Assembly: GCA_035399665.1 (NCBI GenBank)
Contig: DAOPJM010000008.1
Span: 3,232-67,231, forward strand
From: DAOPJM01 sp035399665
GTDB taxonomy: Bacteria; Bacillota; Clostridia; Christensenellales; CAG-138
Direction: 5' to 3'
DNA: 64,000 nucleotides
In this document: positions 17,678-27,861 of the stretch, one piece after another
Layout: every line of letters begins with the position of its first letter
How positions within the stretch are numbered: position 1 is the first letter of the stretch
Made by a program: the position numbers and the translations under genes
Notes under the pieces: model-generated
The model's database searches: none
The model's input: the letters and a program-made list of their open reading frames with translations, nothing else
Told to the model about the DNA's origin: nothing

Positions 17678-18295
17678 ATGGCACAGAAGAATCAACAGGC
17701 GCAGGCAAAGTCCAAGAAGAACGCGCCGGTGAAGGCAAAGGCATTTACCGCCGCCCCGCGTCTTAAGGACCAGTACAAGTCCGAAGCAATCCCCGCGCTT
17801 AAGGCCAAGTTCAACTACGAGAACGTGATGCAGATCCCCCGTTTGGAGAAGATTATCATCAACATGGGTCTCGGCGCCGAGAAGGATAACCCCAAGGGGA
17901 TCGAATCCGCCGTTGCGGAGCTTTCCACCATCGCGGGTCAGAAGGCAGTCGTCACCAAGGCCAAGAAGTCCGTTGCGAACTTCAAGGTTCGTGAGGGCAT
18001 GACCATCGGTGCGAAGGTCACCTTGAGAGGCGACAGGATGTACTACTTCGCGGACAAGCTTATGAACATCGTTCTGCCCAGGGTCCGCGACTTTAGAGGC
18101 GTTTCCGCCAAGGCGTTCGACGGACGCGGCAACTACGCCATGGGTCTGAAGGAACAGCTGATCTTCCCGGAGATCAACTATGACGACGTCGAGAAGGTTC
18201 GCGGCATGAACATCGTATTTGTTACCAGCGCACACACCGACGAAGAAGCAAAAGAACTGCTGTCCGTACTCGGTATGCCGTTTGCACAGGACTAA
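17678..18295 (+). CDS. rplE: 50S ribosomal protein L5 with N-terminal extension
   Basis: This 205-residue protein is L5, which binds 5S rRNA and contacts P-site tRNA. Family homology starts near residue 26 ([11 protein letters not shown]). The 25 residues before it are rich in Lys, Gln and Ala ([20 protein letters not shown]...) and are absent from typical 179-residue L5. The start has a very good AAAGGAGG site at a spacing of about 8, which supports translation of the extension. There is no good site at the usual start. Confidence 0.96.
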   Translation: MAQKNQQAQAKSKKNAPVKAKAFTAAPRLKDQYKSEAIPALKAKFNYENVMQIPRLEKIIINMGLGAEKDNPKGIESAVAELSTIAGQKAVVTKAKKSVANFKVREGMTIGAKVTLRGDRMYYFADKLMNIVLPRVRDFRGVSAKAFDGRGNYAMGLKEQLIFPEINYDDVEKVRGMNIVFVTSAHTDEEAKELLSVLGMPFAQD

Positions 18296-18310
18296 CAAGG
18301 AGGCAAGATT

Positions 18311-18496
18311 ATGGCAAAGACAAGCATGAAACTCAAGCAGCAAGCCACCCCGAAGTTCAGCACCCGCGCTTATACCCGCTGCCGCATCTGCGGTCGCCCG
18401 CACTCGGTGCTGCGCAAGTACGGTATCTGCCGTATCTGCTTCCGCGAGGAGGCCTACAAGGGCAACATCCCCGGCGTGCGCAAGGCAAGCTGGTAA
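18311..18496 (+). CDS. rpsN: 30S ribosomal protein S14, zinc-binding type
   Basis: This 61-residue short S14 has two zinc-ligand pairs, CRICGR and CRICFR. This is the Zn-dependent form typical of Gram-positive and anaerobic bacteria. A later zinc-free paralogue is not in the window. Confidence 0.98.
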   Translation: MAKTSMKLKQQATPKFSTRAYTRCRICGRPHSVLRKYGICRICFREEAYKGNIPGVRKASW

Positions 18497-18511
18497 AGGA
18501 GGAAACATCAA

Positions 18512-18904
18512 ATGACTGATACCATTGCAGATATGCTCACAAGGATCCGCAATGCCTTAGTGGCAAAGCACGACTCCGTGGATGTACCCTGCTCCGCCAT
18601 CAAGGTGGCCATAGCTGATATTCTCGTCGAGGAAGGCTATATCAAGAGCTATACCGTCGAGGAAGAGGGCGTTGGCAAGATCATCCGCATTAAGCTCAAG
18701 TACGGCGCTAACAAGCAGCGCGTTATCGTGGGCATCAAGCGCATCTCCAAGCCCGGACTGCGCGTATACGCCCGCAAGGACGAGATCCCCAAGGTATTGA
18801 ACGGTCTCGGAATCGCAATCCTGTCCACCTCCAGGGGTGTCATGACGGATCGCGAAGCAAGGAAAATCGGCGTCGGCGGCGAAGTGCTCGCATACGTCTG
18901 GTAA
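18512..18904 (+). CDS. rpsH: 30S ribosomal protein S8
   Basis: This 130-residue protein is a primary binder of 16S helix 21 and, in E. coli, the translational repressor of the spc operon. It has the standard [15 protein letters not shown] start and [13 protein letters not shown] motif. Confidence 0.98.
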   Translation: MTDTIADMLTRIRNALVAKHDSVDVPCSAIKVAIADILVEEGYIKSYTVEEEGVGKIIRIKLKYGANKQRVIVGIKRISKPGLRVYARKDEIPKVLNGLGIAILSTSRGVMTDREARKIGVGGEVLAYVW

Positions 18905-18922
18905 ACTAAAAGGAGGAAAAGA

Positions 18923-19462
18923 ATGTCTCGAATCGGAAAACATCCGATAGCGGTAGCTAACGGAGTGGCAATCACGGTAGACGACCATCAGGTTGTGACT
19001 GTGAAGGGCCCCAAAGGGACCTTGTCACAAAGGGTGTCGTCTGAGATGCTCCTTGAGCAGAAGGACGGTCAGCTGACCGTCACCAGAAAAGGCGACAGCA
19101 AGCAGCAGCGTTCGCTGCATGGACTCACCCGCACCCTGATAAACAACATGGTGCTGGGCGTAACCACGGGCTTCGAGAAGAAGCTTGAAATCGTGGGTAC
19201 CGGCTACAAGGCCCAAATGCAGGGCAACAAGCTTGTATTGAACGTCGGTTATTCACATCCCGTAGAGTTTGAGCAGGGCGACGGCATCAGCTTTGAGGTG
19301 CCGGCTCCCACAAAGATCACGGTGAAGGGCATCGACAAGCAGAAGGTCGGCCAGATAGCGGCCAACATTCGCGGTACGAGGCCGCCGGAACCCTACAAGG
19401 GCAAAGGCATTCGCTACGCCGGTGAGCATGTTGCTCAAAAAGAAGGCAAGACTGGTAAGTAA
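18923..19462 (+). CDS. rplF: 50S ribosomal protein L6
   Basis: This 179-residue protein has two related alpha/beta domains. It starts [10 protein letters not shown] and ends with the conserved [15 protein letters not shown] segment near the sarcin-ricin loop. Confidence 0.98.
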   Translation: MSRIGKHPIAVANGVAITVDDHQVVTVKGPKGTLSQRVSSEMLLEQKDGQLTVTRKGDSKQQRSLHGLTRTLINNMVLGVTTGFEKKLEIVGTGYKAQMQGNKLVLNVGYSHPVEFEQGDGISFEVPAPTKITVKGIDKQKVGQIAANIRGTRPPEPYKGKGIRYAGEHVAQKEGKTGK

Positions 19463-19483
19463 GCAAGGAAGGAGTGACATAAG

Positions 19484-19852
19484 ATGTTTTCTAAAATCGA
19501 TAAAAATTCGGTACGCATGGCACGTCATTATCGCCAGCGCAGAAATCTGGTCGGCACGAGCGAGCGTCCTCGTTTGAACGTATATCGCAGCACCAACCAT
19601 ATCTACGCACAGGTCATCGACGACTTGACAGGCAGCACCTTGGTCGCGGCTTCCACGCTGGACGCACAGGTCAAGAGCGGGCTGGACGGCAAGAGCAAGA
19701 CCGACGCTGCAAAGCTGGTCGGCAAGGTCGTCGGACAGCGTGCGATTGAGAAGGGCGTCAAGAAGGTCGTTTTCGATCGCGGCGGTTATCTCTACACGGG
19801 CAGGGTTGCTGCCCTGGCAGCCGGTGCGAGAGAAGCCGGTCTGGACTTTTAA
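19484..19852 (+). CDS. rplR: 50S ribosomal protein L18
   Basis: This 122-residue 5S rRNA binding protein has a basic N-terminus, and the C-terminal [16 protein letters not shown] motif is intact. Confidence 0.98.
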   Translation: MFSKIDKNSVRMARHYRQRRNLVGTSERPRLNVYRSTNHIYAQVIDDLTGSTLVAASTLDAQVKSGLDGKSKTDAAKLVGKVVGQRAIEKGVKKVVFDRGGYLYTGRVAALAAGAREAGLDF

Positions 19853-19864
19853 GGAGGAGCAAGG

Positions 19865-20374
19865 ATGCGTAACGACAGAAAGTTTGAAAGGGAGATCCCC
19901 GAATTCACCGAGCGTCTGGTATACATCAACCGCGTTGCAAAGGTCGTCAAGGGCGGCAAGAACTATCGCTTCACCGCGCTGGTTGTCGTCGGAAACGAAA
20001 AGGGCAAGGTTGGCGTAGGCCTGGGCAAGGCTGTGGAGATTCCTGAAGCGGCAAGGAAAGCCGCCGAGGACGCAAAGCGTCATCTGATAGAAGTACCCAT
20101 CGTCGGAACCACGATTCCTCACGCTGTTGAGGGCAGGTTCGGCAAGGGTCACGTCCGTATGCTTCCCGCTGAGGAAGGTACCGGCGTCATCGCGGGCGGT
20201 CCCGTCCGTGCGGTTTTGGAGATGGTTGGCATTAAGGACATTCGTACGAAGTCCATCGGCTCCAACAACCCCAGCAACTGCGTTAAGGCAACCCTGAACG
20301 GTTTGAGCCAGCTGCGTACTGTCGAGCAGATCGCGGCGCTTCGCGGCAAGACCGTTGAGGAGATCCTAAACTAA
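19865..20374 (+). CDS. rpsE: 30S ribosomal protein S5
   Basis: This 169-residue protein has the double-stranded RNA-binding fold ([24 protein letters not shown]) and the conserved GxGxG glycine loop region. It is important for decoding fidelity and is the classical site of spectinomycin-resistance changes. Confidence 0.98.
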   Translation: MRNDRKFEREIPEFTERLVYINRVAKVVKGGKNYRFTALVVVGNEKGKVGVGLGKAVEIPEAARKAAEDAKRHLIEVPIVGTTIPHAVEGRFGKGHVRMLPAEEGTGVIAGGPVRAVLEMVGIKDIRTKSIGSNNPSNCVKATLNGLSQLRTVEQIAALRGKTVEEILN

Positions 20375-20387
20375 GGGGGATAGATTA

Positions 20388-20567
20388 ATGGCAACGTTGA
20401 AAGTTACATTGGTAAAGAGCACCATCAGCTCACTGAAGGTTCACAAGGATACCGTTAAGGCTCTTGGACTTCACAAGGTGGGTCAGACGGTCGAAAAGCC
20501 CGATAACCCCTGTATTCGCGGTCAGATCTTCAGGGTCAAGCACCTCGTCAAGGTCGAAGAAGTATAG
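20388..20567 (+). CDS. rpmD: 50S ribosomal protein L30
   Basis: This 59-residue protein reads [20 protein letters not shown]... with the ferredoxin-like fold pattern of L30. It fills the usual place between rpsE and rplO, with GGGGGAT ahead of the ATG. Confidence 0.96.
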   Translation: MATLKVTLVKSTISSLKVHKDTVKALGLHKVGQTVEKPDNPCIRGQIFRVKHLVKVEEV

Positions 20568-20575
20568 GAGGCAGC

Positions 20576-21022
20576 ATGAAGATTCATGAGTTACAGCCCC
20601 AAGAGGGCGCAACAAAGTCCCCCAAGCGCGTGGGACGCGGCACAGGCTCCGGCCTGGGCAAGACCTCGGCTAAGGGCCATAAGGGTCAGAAGGCGAGGAG
20701 CGGAAGCAAGAAGAACGGGTTTGAAGGCGGTCAGATGCCTCTTGCCCGCAGACTGCCGAAGCGCGGGTTCACCAACATCTACGCAAAGGTTTACAGCGTA
20801 GTCAACATTTCCGATCTGGAGAGGCTTGAGGACGGCGCAGTCGTTACCGCACAGTCTCTGAAGGAAGCGGGCATCATCAGCAAAATTGAAAAAGACGGTC
20901 TTAAGGTATTAGGCAAAGGCACTCTGACCAAGAAGCTTACCGTGAAAGCCGCGAAGGTCTCTAAGGCGGGTGAAGCAGCTATCCTGGCAGCAGGCGGAAG
21001 TGTTGAGGTGCCCAATGTTTAG
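20576..21022 (+). CDS. rplO: 50S ribosomal protein L15
   Basis: This 148-residue protein has the Gly/Lys-rich N-terminus ([27 protein letters not shown]) that penetrates 23S rRNA. Its 3' end overlaps the secY start by 8 bases. Confidence 0.97.
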   Translation: MKIHELQPQEGATKSPKRVGRGTGSGLGKTSAKGHKGQKARSGSKKNGFEGGQMPLARRLPKRGFTNIYAKVYSVVNISDLERLEDGAVVTAQSLKEAGIISKIEKDGLKVLGKGTLTKKLTVKAAKVSKAGEAAILAAGGSVEVPNV

Positions 21023-22289
21023 GACATACATCAACGCGTTCAAGGTTAAGGACCTGAGAAACAAGATACTGTTTACCTTGCTTCTCATGGTGGTTTACCG
21101 CTTGGGCAGCGCGATACCCATTCCGGGCATCGACGTAGCCGTGTGGTCCGAGACCGTTAAGAGCTACGCCCTGTTCGAGTATATGAGCGTTCTGTCCGGC
21201 TCCGCGCTGTCACAGTTCACGCTCTTTGCAATGGGTATTTCGCCTTACATTACGGCGTCCATTATCCTGCAGCTCCTGCAGATTGCCATTCCCGCTCTTG
21301 AGAAAATGAGCAAGGAAGAGGACGGCAGGCAGAAGATCGAGCGTATCACCCGTTATGTCGGCGTTGGCTTGGCCATCGTTCAGTCCATCGGCATCGTAGT
21401 AACCTATGGTTCCGATATTGTGACCGACAAGAGCTTCATGGGCTATCTCACGATTGCCGTGTGCTCCGCCGCGGGTACCGCCCTGTTGATGTGGATGGGC
21501 GAGCGCATCACTGAGAAGGGAATCGGCAACGGCATTTCGATGCTGATATTCTTCTCCATCGTGTCCCGCGTTCCCGAATTCCTTATCGAGCTGACCAAGG
21601 GCTTGATCTCCGGTCAGGCCGTGTGGCAGTTCTTCGTAACCTTAATCGTCATGCTCGTTCTGATTACCTTCGTCGTGTTCATCGACAAGGCCGTCAGGAA
21701 GATCCCGATTCAGTACGCAAAACGCGTCGTCGGCAGAAAAATGTATGGCGGTTCGAACACCTACCTGCCCATGAAGGCCAACCAGAACGGCGTTCTGCCT
21801 TTGATTTTCGCCATGACCATTATGCAGGTCCCGACGATGATCTTCCAGTTCGCCAAGTCCGGTTCGGGCTTCGCAAAAGCAGGCGCATGGTACGAGGCTA
21901 ACCTCAGCTCCACCGCTGAGCTGCCGATTCCGTACTATGTAATCTACTTCCTTCTCATAATCGCGTTCGGCTATTTCTACTCGGCGATTACCTTCAACCC
22001 GATAGAGATAAGCAAGAACCTCCAGGAGAACGGCGGAGCGATCCCCGGTATCCGTATGGGCAAGCCCACCGGCGAGTACCTTGCAAAGGTCAACAACCGT
22101 CTGACTCTGTTCGGATCGTTGTTCCTCGCCGTGATTGCCATCGTGCCTACGATAGTCCTTAACGAGATTGGCGTCACCGATATGTTCGGCGCGACCTCCG
22201 TCTTGATTATGGTCAGCGTGGCGCTTGAGACTACCGAGCAGTTGGAATCCCAGATGCTGATGAGGCACTACAAGGGCTTCCTTAACTAA
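21015..22289 (+). CDS. secY: Protein translocase subunit SecY
   Basis: This 424-residue protein forms the channel of the Sec translocon with ten membrane segments. It starts [21 protein letters not shown]. The plug region follows TM1, and the C-terminal cytoplasmic loops with [20 protein letters not shown] are conserved. The start is the ATG at 21015, after GAGGTG inside rplO; the longer frame has no support. Confidence 0.97.
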   Translation: MFRTYINAFKVKDLRNKILFTLLLMVVYRLGSAIPIPGIDVAVWSETVKSYALFEYMSVLSGSALSQFTLFAMGISPYITASIILQLLQIAIPALEKMSKEEDGRQKIERITRYVGVGLAIVQSIGIVVTYGSDIVTDKSFMGYLTIAVCSAAGTALLMWMGERITEKGIGNGISMLIFFSIVSRVPEFLIELTKGLISGQAVWQFFVTLIVMLVLITFVVFIDKAVRKIPIQYAKRVVGRKMYGGSNTYLPMKANQNGVLPLIFAMTIMQVPTMIFQFAKSGSGFAKAGAWYEANLSSTAELPIPYYVIYFLLIIAFGYFYSAITFNPIEISKNLQENGGAIPGIRMGKPTGEYLAKVNNRLTLFGSLFLAVIAIVPTIVLNEIGVTDMFGATSVLIMVSVALETTEQLESQMLMRHYKGFLN

Positions 22290-22295
22290 GCGGTT

Positions 22296-22916
22296 ATGAA
22301 GTTGGTTTTCTTGGGCCCGCCGGGTGCGGGTAAGGGAACACAGGCCAAGGATGTGGCGGCGCATTATGGCATTGCTCACATCTCCACCGGCGATATGCTG
22401 AGAGCGGAAATCCGCGGCGGCACAGAGCTGGGAATGGCCGCAAAGGGTTGTCTCGACAGAGGCGAGCTGGTTCCCGACGAAGTTGTTTGCGGTATGGTCA
22501 AGAACCGTATCGCCATGCCGGATTGCGCGAGGGGGTTTCTGCTGGACGGATTCCCCCGCACATCCGTCCAAGCGGAGATTTTGTCGTCCCTGACCGACAT
22601 CGACAGGGCGGTAAACATCGACGTTCCCTCGGAGCGTCTGATAGACAGGATCTCAGGCAGGCGTATGTGTCCCGACTGCGGGGCCGCGTATCATGTGTCC
22701 ACGCATAAGCACAGCACCTGCACCGCTTGCGGCGCGAAGCTGTATCAGCGCGACGACGACAGGGCCGAGACCGTTGAGAACCGCCTTAGGGTGTATGAGA
22801 GCGCTACAAAGCCGCTCATCGACTACTACGACGGCAAGGGTCTATTAAGCACCGTGGACGGAGATGCGCCCGTGCGTGAAGTCACAATTCGGATTCTTGA
22901 GGCATTGGGCGAATGA
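22296..22916 (+). CDS. adk: Adenylate kinase
   Basis: This 206-residue enzyme (ATP + AMP = 2 ADP) has the P-loop GPPGAGKGT, the AMP-binding segment ISTGDMLR and DGFPRT. The LID carries a Cys4 zinc site (CPDC...CTAC), as in Gram-positive enzymes. It is slightly shorter than the 214-217 residues usual for the long form. It sits six bases after secY, and its end overlaps map by 4 bases. Confidence 0.97.
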   Translation: MKLVFLGPPGAGKGTQAKDVAAHYGIAHISTGDMLRAEIRGGTELGMAAKGCLDRGELVPDEVVCGMVKNRIAMPDCARGFLLDGFPRTSVQAEILSSLTDIDRAVNIDVPSERLIDRISGRRMCPDCGAAYHVSTHKHSTCTACGAKLYQRDDDRAETVENRLRVYESATKPLIDYYDGKGLLSTVDGDAPVREVTIRILEALGE

Positions 22917-23677
22917 TCGAGCTTAAGACTGAGGCTGAAATTCAAAAGATGAAGGCCGCCGGCAAGGTGGTGGAGGATACCCTAAAGCTCCTTGAGAGGA
23001 GCGTAAGGGAGGGAATCACCACGGAGGAGCTGGACAGGATAAGTGAGGATTACATCCGAAGCTGTGGAGCTGTGCCTTCGTTCCTGAACTACGAGGGGTA
23101 TCCAAAGAGCATCTGCGTGTCTATAAACGACCAGGTGGTGCATGGTATTCCCGGCAAGCGCAGGATTAAGGACGGCGACATCGTAAGCTGTGACGTCGGA
23201 GCTTATCTGGACGGTTTTCACGGCGACGCGGCGAGGACTTTCATCGTTGGGAATGTTCCCGACGAGGTGAAGGAGCTTGTCAAGGTCACACGGGAATGCT
23301 TCTTTGAGGCGTTGAAGTATTGCAGAGAGGGCTATCGGATATCCGATATATCCATCGCGGTACAGAAGCATGCCGAATCGCATGGCTACGGCGTAGTGCG
23401 CGAGCTTATCGGGCACGGCGTGGGAAGGCACATGCACGAGCAGCCGGACGTTCCCAACTACTATTCACCGCATTCCAGACAGAGGTTGCAGGCGGGCATG
23501 ACGATAGCCATCGAGCCTATGATCAACCTGGGGACGGCGGCGGTATGGCAGCTTGAGGACGGATGGACGGTGGTGACCAGAGACGGCAAGCCCTCGGCGC
23601 ATTACGAGAACAGCGTAGCTGTCACGAGCGGCGACCCGATACTGCTGACCCTGACGGAGGACGTCCATGAGGGATAG
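22913..23677 (+). CDS. map: Methionine aminopeptidase, type I
   Basis: This 254-residue enzyme removes the N-terminal Met. It has the pita-bread fold with five metal ligands: two Asp (CDVGAYLDGFHGDAART), His (GHGVGRHMHE), Glu (AIEPM) and Glu (HYENSVAVT). It overlaps adk by 4 bases and the KOW gene by 11. Confidence 0.97.
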   Translation: MIELKTEAEIQKMKAAGKVVEDTLKLLERSVREGITTEELDRISEDYIRSCGAVPSFLNYEGYPKSICVSINDQVVHGIPGKRRIKDGDIVSCDVGAYLDGFHGDAARTFIVGNVPDEVKELVKVTRECFFEALKYCREGYRISDISIAVQKHAESHGYGVVRELIGHGVGRHMHEQPDVPNYYSPHSRQRLQAGMTIAIEPMINLGTAAVWQLEDGWTVVTRDGKPSAHYENSVAVTSGDPILLTLTEDVHEG

Positions 23678-23960
23678 TATTCCAAAGGTTGGGGATGCGG
23701 TAAGGTCGAAGGCAGGCAGGGACGCGGGCAGAGTGTTCATCGTTACGGCGGTGGAAGGGCAGTATGTCTGGCTCTGCGACGGCGATCTGAGGAAGCTCGA
23801 AGCCCCAAAGAAGAAGAAGCTGCGCCACATATCCCCGTTGCCGACGGGGACAGGGATGGACAGCGCGGCGGACGGCGAGAAGGTTTGTAACGCGCAGATA
23901 GCCCGACACATAAAGGGCTTGTGCGAAAAAGACACGACCCAAACGAACAAGGAGGAATAG
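23667..23960 (+). CDS. KOW-domain RNA-binding protein (L14e-like)
   Basis: This 97-residue protein has an N-terminal KOW-type segment ([22 protein letters not shown]) followed by a Lys-rich stretch (APKKKKLRH). It occupies the map-infA gap, as in many Clostridia, where it is annotated as L14E/L6E/L27E-like. A ribosome- or RNA-associated role is inferred from context. The start is an ATG overlapping map. Confidence 0.85.
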   Translation: MRDSIPKVGDAVRSKAGRDAGRVFIVTAVEGQYVWLCDGDLRKLEAPKKKKLRHISPLPTGTGMDSAADGEKVCNAQIARHIKGLCEKDTTQTNKEE

Positions 23961-23961
23961 T

Positions 23962-24183
23962 TTGCCGAAGGATGAAGTTATCGAAGTAACGGGAGTTGTT
24001 TCCGACGTGTTCCCGAACGCAATGTTTGAAGTAACGCTTCAGAACGGGTACAAGATCACCGCCACCATATCGGGCAAGCTGCGTATGCACAACATCCGCA
24101 TTTTGCAGGGGGACAAGGTGACTTGCGAATTGTCAACCTACGATTTGACCCGCGGCAGGATCACTTGGCGCGGCAAGCACTAA
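23962..24183 (+). CDS. infA: Translation initiation factor IF-1
   Basis: This 73-residue S1/OB-fold protein has [19 protein letters not shown] and the C-terminal RGRITWR-type motif. It binds the 30S A site during initiation. It begins with TTG at 23962, 7 bases after AAGGAGG; no in-frame ATG lies nearby. A rare start codon on a core factor is worth noting. Confidence 0.96.
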   Translation: MPKDEVIEVTGVVSDVFPNAMFEVTLQNGYKITATISGKLRMHNIRILQGDKVTCELSTYDLTRGRITWRGKH

Positions 24184-24209
24184 AATTTTTTAGTTGAAGG
24201 AGAACTACC

Positions 24210-24323
24210 ATGAAAGTAAGACCGTCTATTAAACCCATCTGCGAGAAGTGCAAGATAATCAAGCGCAAGGGCCGCTTGATGGTCATCTGCGAGAATCCCA
24301 GGCACAAGCAGCGTCAGGGCTAA
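24210..24323 (+). CDS. rpmJ: 50S ribosomal protein L36
   Basis: This 37-residue zinc-ribbon protein reads [21 protein letters not shown]... with the zinc ligands CxxC...C...H. It lies between infA and rpsM as usual. GAAGGAG precedes the ATG. Confidence 0.97.
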   Translation: MKVRPSIKPICEKCKIIKRKGRLMVICENPRHKQRQG

Positions 24324-24424
24324 TCCCTAAGAGGGAAAATACTTATGGGGCGGCTGGCGCGATGAAAAGCGCAAACCCGTAAGCTTATATATACACTAAA
24401 TCTTTACGGAGGAAATGTAACAAT

Positions 24425-24790
24425 ATGGCACGTATTGCTGGCGTAGACCTTCCGAGGGACAAGCGCGTTGAGATCGGCTTGACCTATATATACGGAATCG
24501 GTCAGAAAACCGCTTCCGAGATCCTCGCAAAAACCGGCGTCAATCCTGACATCCGTGTGCGCGACTTATCGGAGAGCGACGTAACCAAATTGAGGGAGTA
24601 CATCGACCATAACTGTAAGGTCGAGGGCGACTTAAGGCGCGAAACCTCGATGAATATCAAGAGACTCATAGAGATCGGCTGCTACCGCGGAGTACGTCAC
24701 CGCAAGGGCCTGCCGGTAAGGGGTCAGAGAACAAAGACCAACGCAAGGACCAGGAAGGGTCCGAAGAAGCTTCAGGGCAAGAGAAAGTAA
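24425..24790 (+). CDS. rpsM: 30S ribosomal protein S13
   Basis: This 121-residue protein of the 30S head bridges to the 50S subunit and touches P-site tRNA through its basic C-terminal tail ([13 protein letters not shown]). A 101-base gap precedes it with a small CCCTaagAGGG stem but no recognised S4-type alpha leader. Confidence 0.98.
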   Translation: MARIAGVDLPRDKRVEIGLTYIYGIGQKTASEILAKTGVNPDIRVRDLSESDVTKLREYIDHNCKVEGDLRRETSMNIKRLIEIGCYRGVRHRKGLPVRGQRTKTNARTRKGPKKLQGKRK

Positions 24791-24802
24791 GGAGGAAGCA
24801 AG

Positions 24803-25204
24803 ATGGCAAAAGCTAAGTTGAAGAAAGCCACCACGCGCAAGCGTCGTGAGAGAAAGAACATCGAAAACGGGCAGGTCCATATCCGTTCCTCATTCAACAA
24901 CACCCTCGTAACCATCACCGATTTGCAGGGCAATGCAATCGCATGGTCGAGCGCAGGCTCGCTGAACTTCAAGGGTTCCAGGAAGTCCACCCCGTTTGCG
25001 GCTCAGATGGCGTCTGAGGCTGCTGCGAAGGCGGCTATGGAGCACGGCTTAAAGCGCGTTGAAGTTTTTATCAAGGGACCGGGTTCCGGCCGTGAAGCCG
25101 CTATCCGTGCGCTGGACGCAGCAGGACTGAGCGTCGTCATGATTAAGGACGTAACTCCTGTTCCGCACAACGGCTGCCGTCCTCCCAAGCGCAGAAGAGT
25201 ATAA
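24803..25204 (+). CDS. rpsK: 30S ribosomal protein S11
   Basis: This 133-residue platform protein near the mRNA exit has the conserved [23 protein letters not shown] segment and the [10 protein letters not shown] end. Confidence 0.98.
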   Translation: MAKAKLKKATTRKRRERKNIENGQVHIRSSFNNTLVTITDLQGNAIAWSSAGSLNFKGSRKSTPFAAQMASEAAAKAAMEHGLKRVEVFIKGPGSGREAAIRALDAAGLSVVMIKDVTPVPHNGCRPPKRRRV

Positions 25205-25219
25205 GGAGGGAGTCATACT

Positions 25220-25846
25220 ATGGCAAGATATACCGATTCCGTTTGCAGACAGTGCCGCAGAGAAGGCACGAAGCTGTTTTTGAAGGGTGATCGCTGCTAC
25301 ACTGAGAAGTGCGCGCTGACCCTTCGTCACACCCCTCCGGGAATGCACGGCCAGGGCAGGAAGAAGCAGTCCAACTACGGCATTCAGCTTCGTGAGAAGC
25401 AGAAGGTCCGCAGGGCTTATGGAGTTACCGAGTCGCAGTTTGTCAAGTACTATGACATGGCGACCAATATGCGCGGCGTGACGGGCGACAACATGCTCTC
25501 TCTATTGGAGCGTCGCTTGGACAACGTAGCGTACAGGCTCAACCTCGGCGATTCTCGTCCCATGGCACGCCAAATGGTTACGCATGGTCATCTGCTTGTC
25601 AACGGCAAGAAGGTCGATATCGCTTCTTATCTCGTAAAGGACGGCGACGTCGTTTCTGTCCGCGAGAAGAGCCGCGATATTCCTTACTTCAAGACGCTGC
25701 GTGAGGAAGGCGCAAAGCGCTCGATCCCCGGTTGGTTGGAGCTTGACGCGGAGACGCTCACAGGCAAGGTTATGGCTCTGCCGAAGCGTGAGGACATCGA
25801 TATGACCATTGAGGAGCATCTCATCGTTGAGTTCTACTCAAGGTAA
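25220..25846 (+). CDS. rpsD: 30S ribosomal protein S4
   Basis: This 208-residue assembly initiator has an S4 RNA-binding domain (residues about 97-160, [34 protein letters not shown]). The N-terminal segment has three closely placed cysteines (CRQC...CYTEKC), the zinc-binding form of S4. In Gammaproteobacteria S4 represses the alpha operon. Confidence 0.98.
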   Translation: MARYTDSVCRQCRREGTKLFLKGDRCYTEKCALTLRHTPPGMHGQGRKKQSNYGIQLREKQKVRRAYGVTESQFVKYYDMATNMRGVTGDNMLSLLERRLDNVAYRLNLGDSRPMARQMVTHGHLLVNGKKVDIASYLVKDGDVVSVREKSRDIPYFKTLREEGAKRSIPGWLELDAETLTGKVMALPKREDIDMTIEEHLIVEFYSR

Positions 25847-25886
25847 TAAAGGCGAACCGGACGATTATTCACCGAAGGAGGATAGA

Positions 25887-26828
25887 ATGATAGAAATCGA
25901 AAGACCGAAGTTGGAATGCGTAGAACTGACGGACAGATACGGCAAATTCGTCGTAGAACCGTTAGAGCGCGGATTTGGCACCACTCTCGGCAATTCCATG
26001 CGCAGAGTGCTGCTCTCGAGCCTCCCCGGCGTCGCTGTGACCACTATCAGAGTTGACGGTGTGTTGCATGAGTTCTCCACAATAGAAGGCGTAAAGGAAG
26101 ACGTCACCGAGATCATCCTCAATATCAAGGAGCTTAGGTGCAGAATGCACTGCCAGGGCCCCAAGAAACTGATTATCGATGCGAGGGGCGAATGCGAGGT
26201 TACGGCCGGTGACATTCTGCCTGATTCCGAAGTTGAAATCGTCAATCCGGAGCTGCATATAGCGACTTTGGATACGAACGCGAGACTGCATATCGAACTC
26301 ACACTTGATCACGGCAGAGGCTATGTCTCAGCCGACAAGAACAAGCGCCCCGATATGTCTATCGGCGAAATAGCCGTAGATTCCATCTACACCCCCATCA
26401 GCAAGGTTAACTTCTCGGTTGAGAATACCCGTATCGGGCAGATTACCGACTTCGACAAGCTGACCCTTGAGCTGTGGACCGATGGAAGCATACGTCCGGA
26501 AGAGGCCGCTTCGCTCGCGGCCAAGATCCTGACAGAGCATCTGGTATTGTTCATCAACCTCACCGACCATGTACAGGGCGTAGAAATCCTGGTCGAGAAG
26601 GAGGAGGGCAAGAAGGAAAAGATTCTGGAGATGAATATCGAAGATCTGGACCTTTCCGTGCGTTCCTACAACTGTCTCAAGCGCGCAGGCATCAACACCG
26701 TAGAGGAGCTGGTGCAGCGTGATGAGGATGAGATGATGAAGGTCAGAAACCTCGGCAGGAAATCACTTGAAGAAGTGCAACAGAAACTGGCGCAGTTGGG
26801 ACTGTCTCTGCGCTCTAACGAAGATTAA
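25887..26828 (+). CDS. rpoA: DNA-directed RNA polymerase subunit alpha
   Basis: This 313-residue protein has an N-terminal dimerisation domain ([21 protein letters not shown]) and a C-terminal domain (about 245-313) with helix-hairpin-helix elements that contact UP elements and activators. The start is the ATG at 25887 after GAAGGAGG. The longer frame would overlap rpsD. Confidence 0.98.
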   Translation: MIEIERPKLECVELTDRYGKFVVEPLERGFGTTLGNSMRRVLLSSLPGVAVTTIRVDGVLHEFSTIEGVKEDVTEIILNIKELRCRMHCQGPKKLIIDARGECEVTAGDILPDSEVEIVNPELHIATLDTNARLHIELTLDHGRGYVSADKNKRPDMSIGEIAVDSIYTPISKVNFSVENTRIGQITDFDKLTLELWTDGSIRPEEAASLAAKILTEHLVLFINLTDHVQGVEILVEKEEGKKEKILEMNIEDLDLSVRSYNCLKRAGINTVEELVQRDEDEMMKVRNLGRKSLEEVQQKLAQLGLSLRSNED

Positions 26829-26842
26829 GGAGGAAGCAACTA

Positions 26843-27340
26843 ATGGCAAACAGGAAACTGGGGAGAACCTCAGACCAGCGTGTTGCAATGCTCAGAAGCC
26901 TTACCACCGCTCTCATTTGGAACGGAAAGATAGTTACCACCGAAACCAGGGCAAAGGAAGTCCGTGCTATTGCCGAGAGGATCATCACTTTGGCCGTTAA
27001 GGAATATGGGAACAGTGAAACGGTTGAGAAGCAGAAGCGCAACGAAAAGGACCAGATCAGCACCGTAGAGACGGTACAGGATCTTCCCTCCAAGCTCCAT
27101 GCGCGTAGGCAGATAATGTCCTACCTGTATGACGCTAAGGAGCATAAGGCAAAGGACGAGAGCAAGAGCGACTATCGCGAGCGCACCGCCGACAGGCGTC
27201 ATGCGGTCATCGAGAAGCTGTTCCGCGACATCGCACCCAAGTACGCCGAGACCAACAAGAACGGCGGCTACACCCGCATGTACAAGCTCGGGCCCCGCAG
27301 GGGCGACGCGGCCCCCATGGTCGTTATAGAGCTGGTATAA
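26843..27340 (+). CDS. rplQ: 50S ribosomal protein L17, enlarged
   Basis: This 165-residue protein is L17, near the tunnel exit. Typical L17 is 112-128 residues. This one carries extra charged residues between the ITLA motif and LHARRQ (about residues 55-85) and a second short insert before [13 protein letters not shown]. Both ends match the family ([37 protein letters not shown]). Last gene of the superoperon. Confidence 0.97.
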   Translation: MANRKLGRTSDQRVAMLRSLTTALIWNGKIVTTETRAKEVRAIAERIITLAVKEYGNSETVEKQKRNEKDQISTVETVQDLPSKLHARRQIMSYLYDAKEHKAKDESKSDYRERTADRRHAVIEKLFRDIAPKYAETNKNGGYTRMYKLGPRRGDAAPMVVIELV

Positions 27341-27367
27341 GCAGTACAATAACTTCATCTGCAAAGA

Positions 27368-27398
27368 GAACGCTGCAAGGCAATTGCGGCGTTCTTTT
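27368..27398 (+). terminator. Terminator of the ribosomal superoperon
   Basis: GAACGCTGCAA and TTGCGGCGTTC form an 11-bp stem (one G-U) with a 5-base loop and TTTT after it, 27 bases past rplQ. Confidence 0.9.
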
Positions 27399-27489
27399 CA
27401 TTGCCATCCCACCCGCCGCTGTCGTACAATTACTTTCCGCCTTTCAACCCCCGCTGTCATACAATTATTTTCCCCCATCCTACCCCCGC

Positions 27490-27660
27490 TGTCATCCTGA
27501 GCTTTAGTCGAAGGATCTTGGCAAAAACTACACAGTCAAGACCCGCTCCCCCTCGCACCCCCCACTCCCACCCTTACGCCCCCTTATTCCACGGGGGAGC
27601 GCCCCTATCCACACAAGCTTGTTTCAAGATCCTTCGTCGCTGTCGCTCCTCAGGATGACA
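27490..27660. repeat. Complete inverted-arm repeat element, opposite core orientation
   Basis: Left arm TGTCATCCTGAGC...GAAGGATCTTGG and right arm CAAGATCCTTCG...CTCAGGATGACA. The core reads CCACGGGGGAGCGCCCCTATCC...AAGCTTG, the reverse complement of the 44.8-kb core. Degenerate half-arms (CCCCGCTGTCATACAATTATTTT) lie just before it, and a decayed arm (CCCCCATTGTCATCCT) follows at 27709. Confidence 0.85.
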
Positions 27661-27826
27661 AGGGAGCTTTTGCTCTTCTCATACCTATTTAGAATTCATA
27701 ATTGCACCCCCATTGTCATCCTTTGCCTATCGCAAGGATATTGCTTTCGGGTATGGCAGGGTCTGCGCTTTATGGCAAGCATCAAAGAGTTTAATAAAAA
27801 TTCACCTTCGACGACCTCGTATATGG

Positions 27827-27832
27827 TATAAT
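27827..27832 (+). promoter_or_regulatory. Possible -10 element before trxB
   Basis: A perfect TATAAT lies 30 bases before the trxB start. No good -35 is at the right distance (TTCACC is 20 bases away), so the assignment is weak. Confidence 0.35.
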
Positions 27833-27861
27833 AAACCATCTATCAATTTACGGGAGATGCT

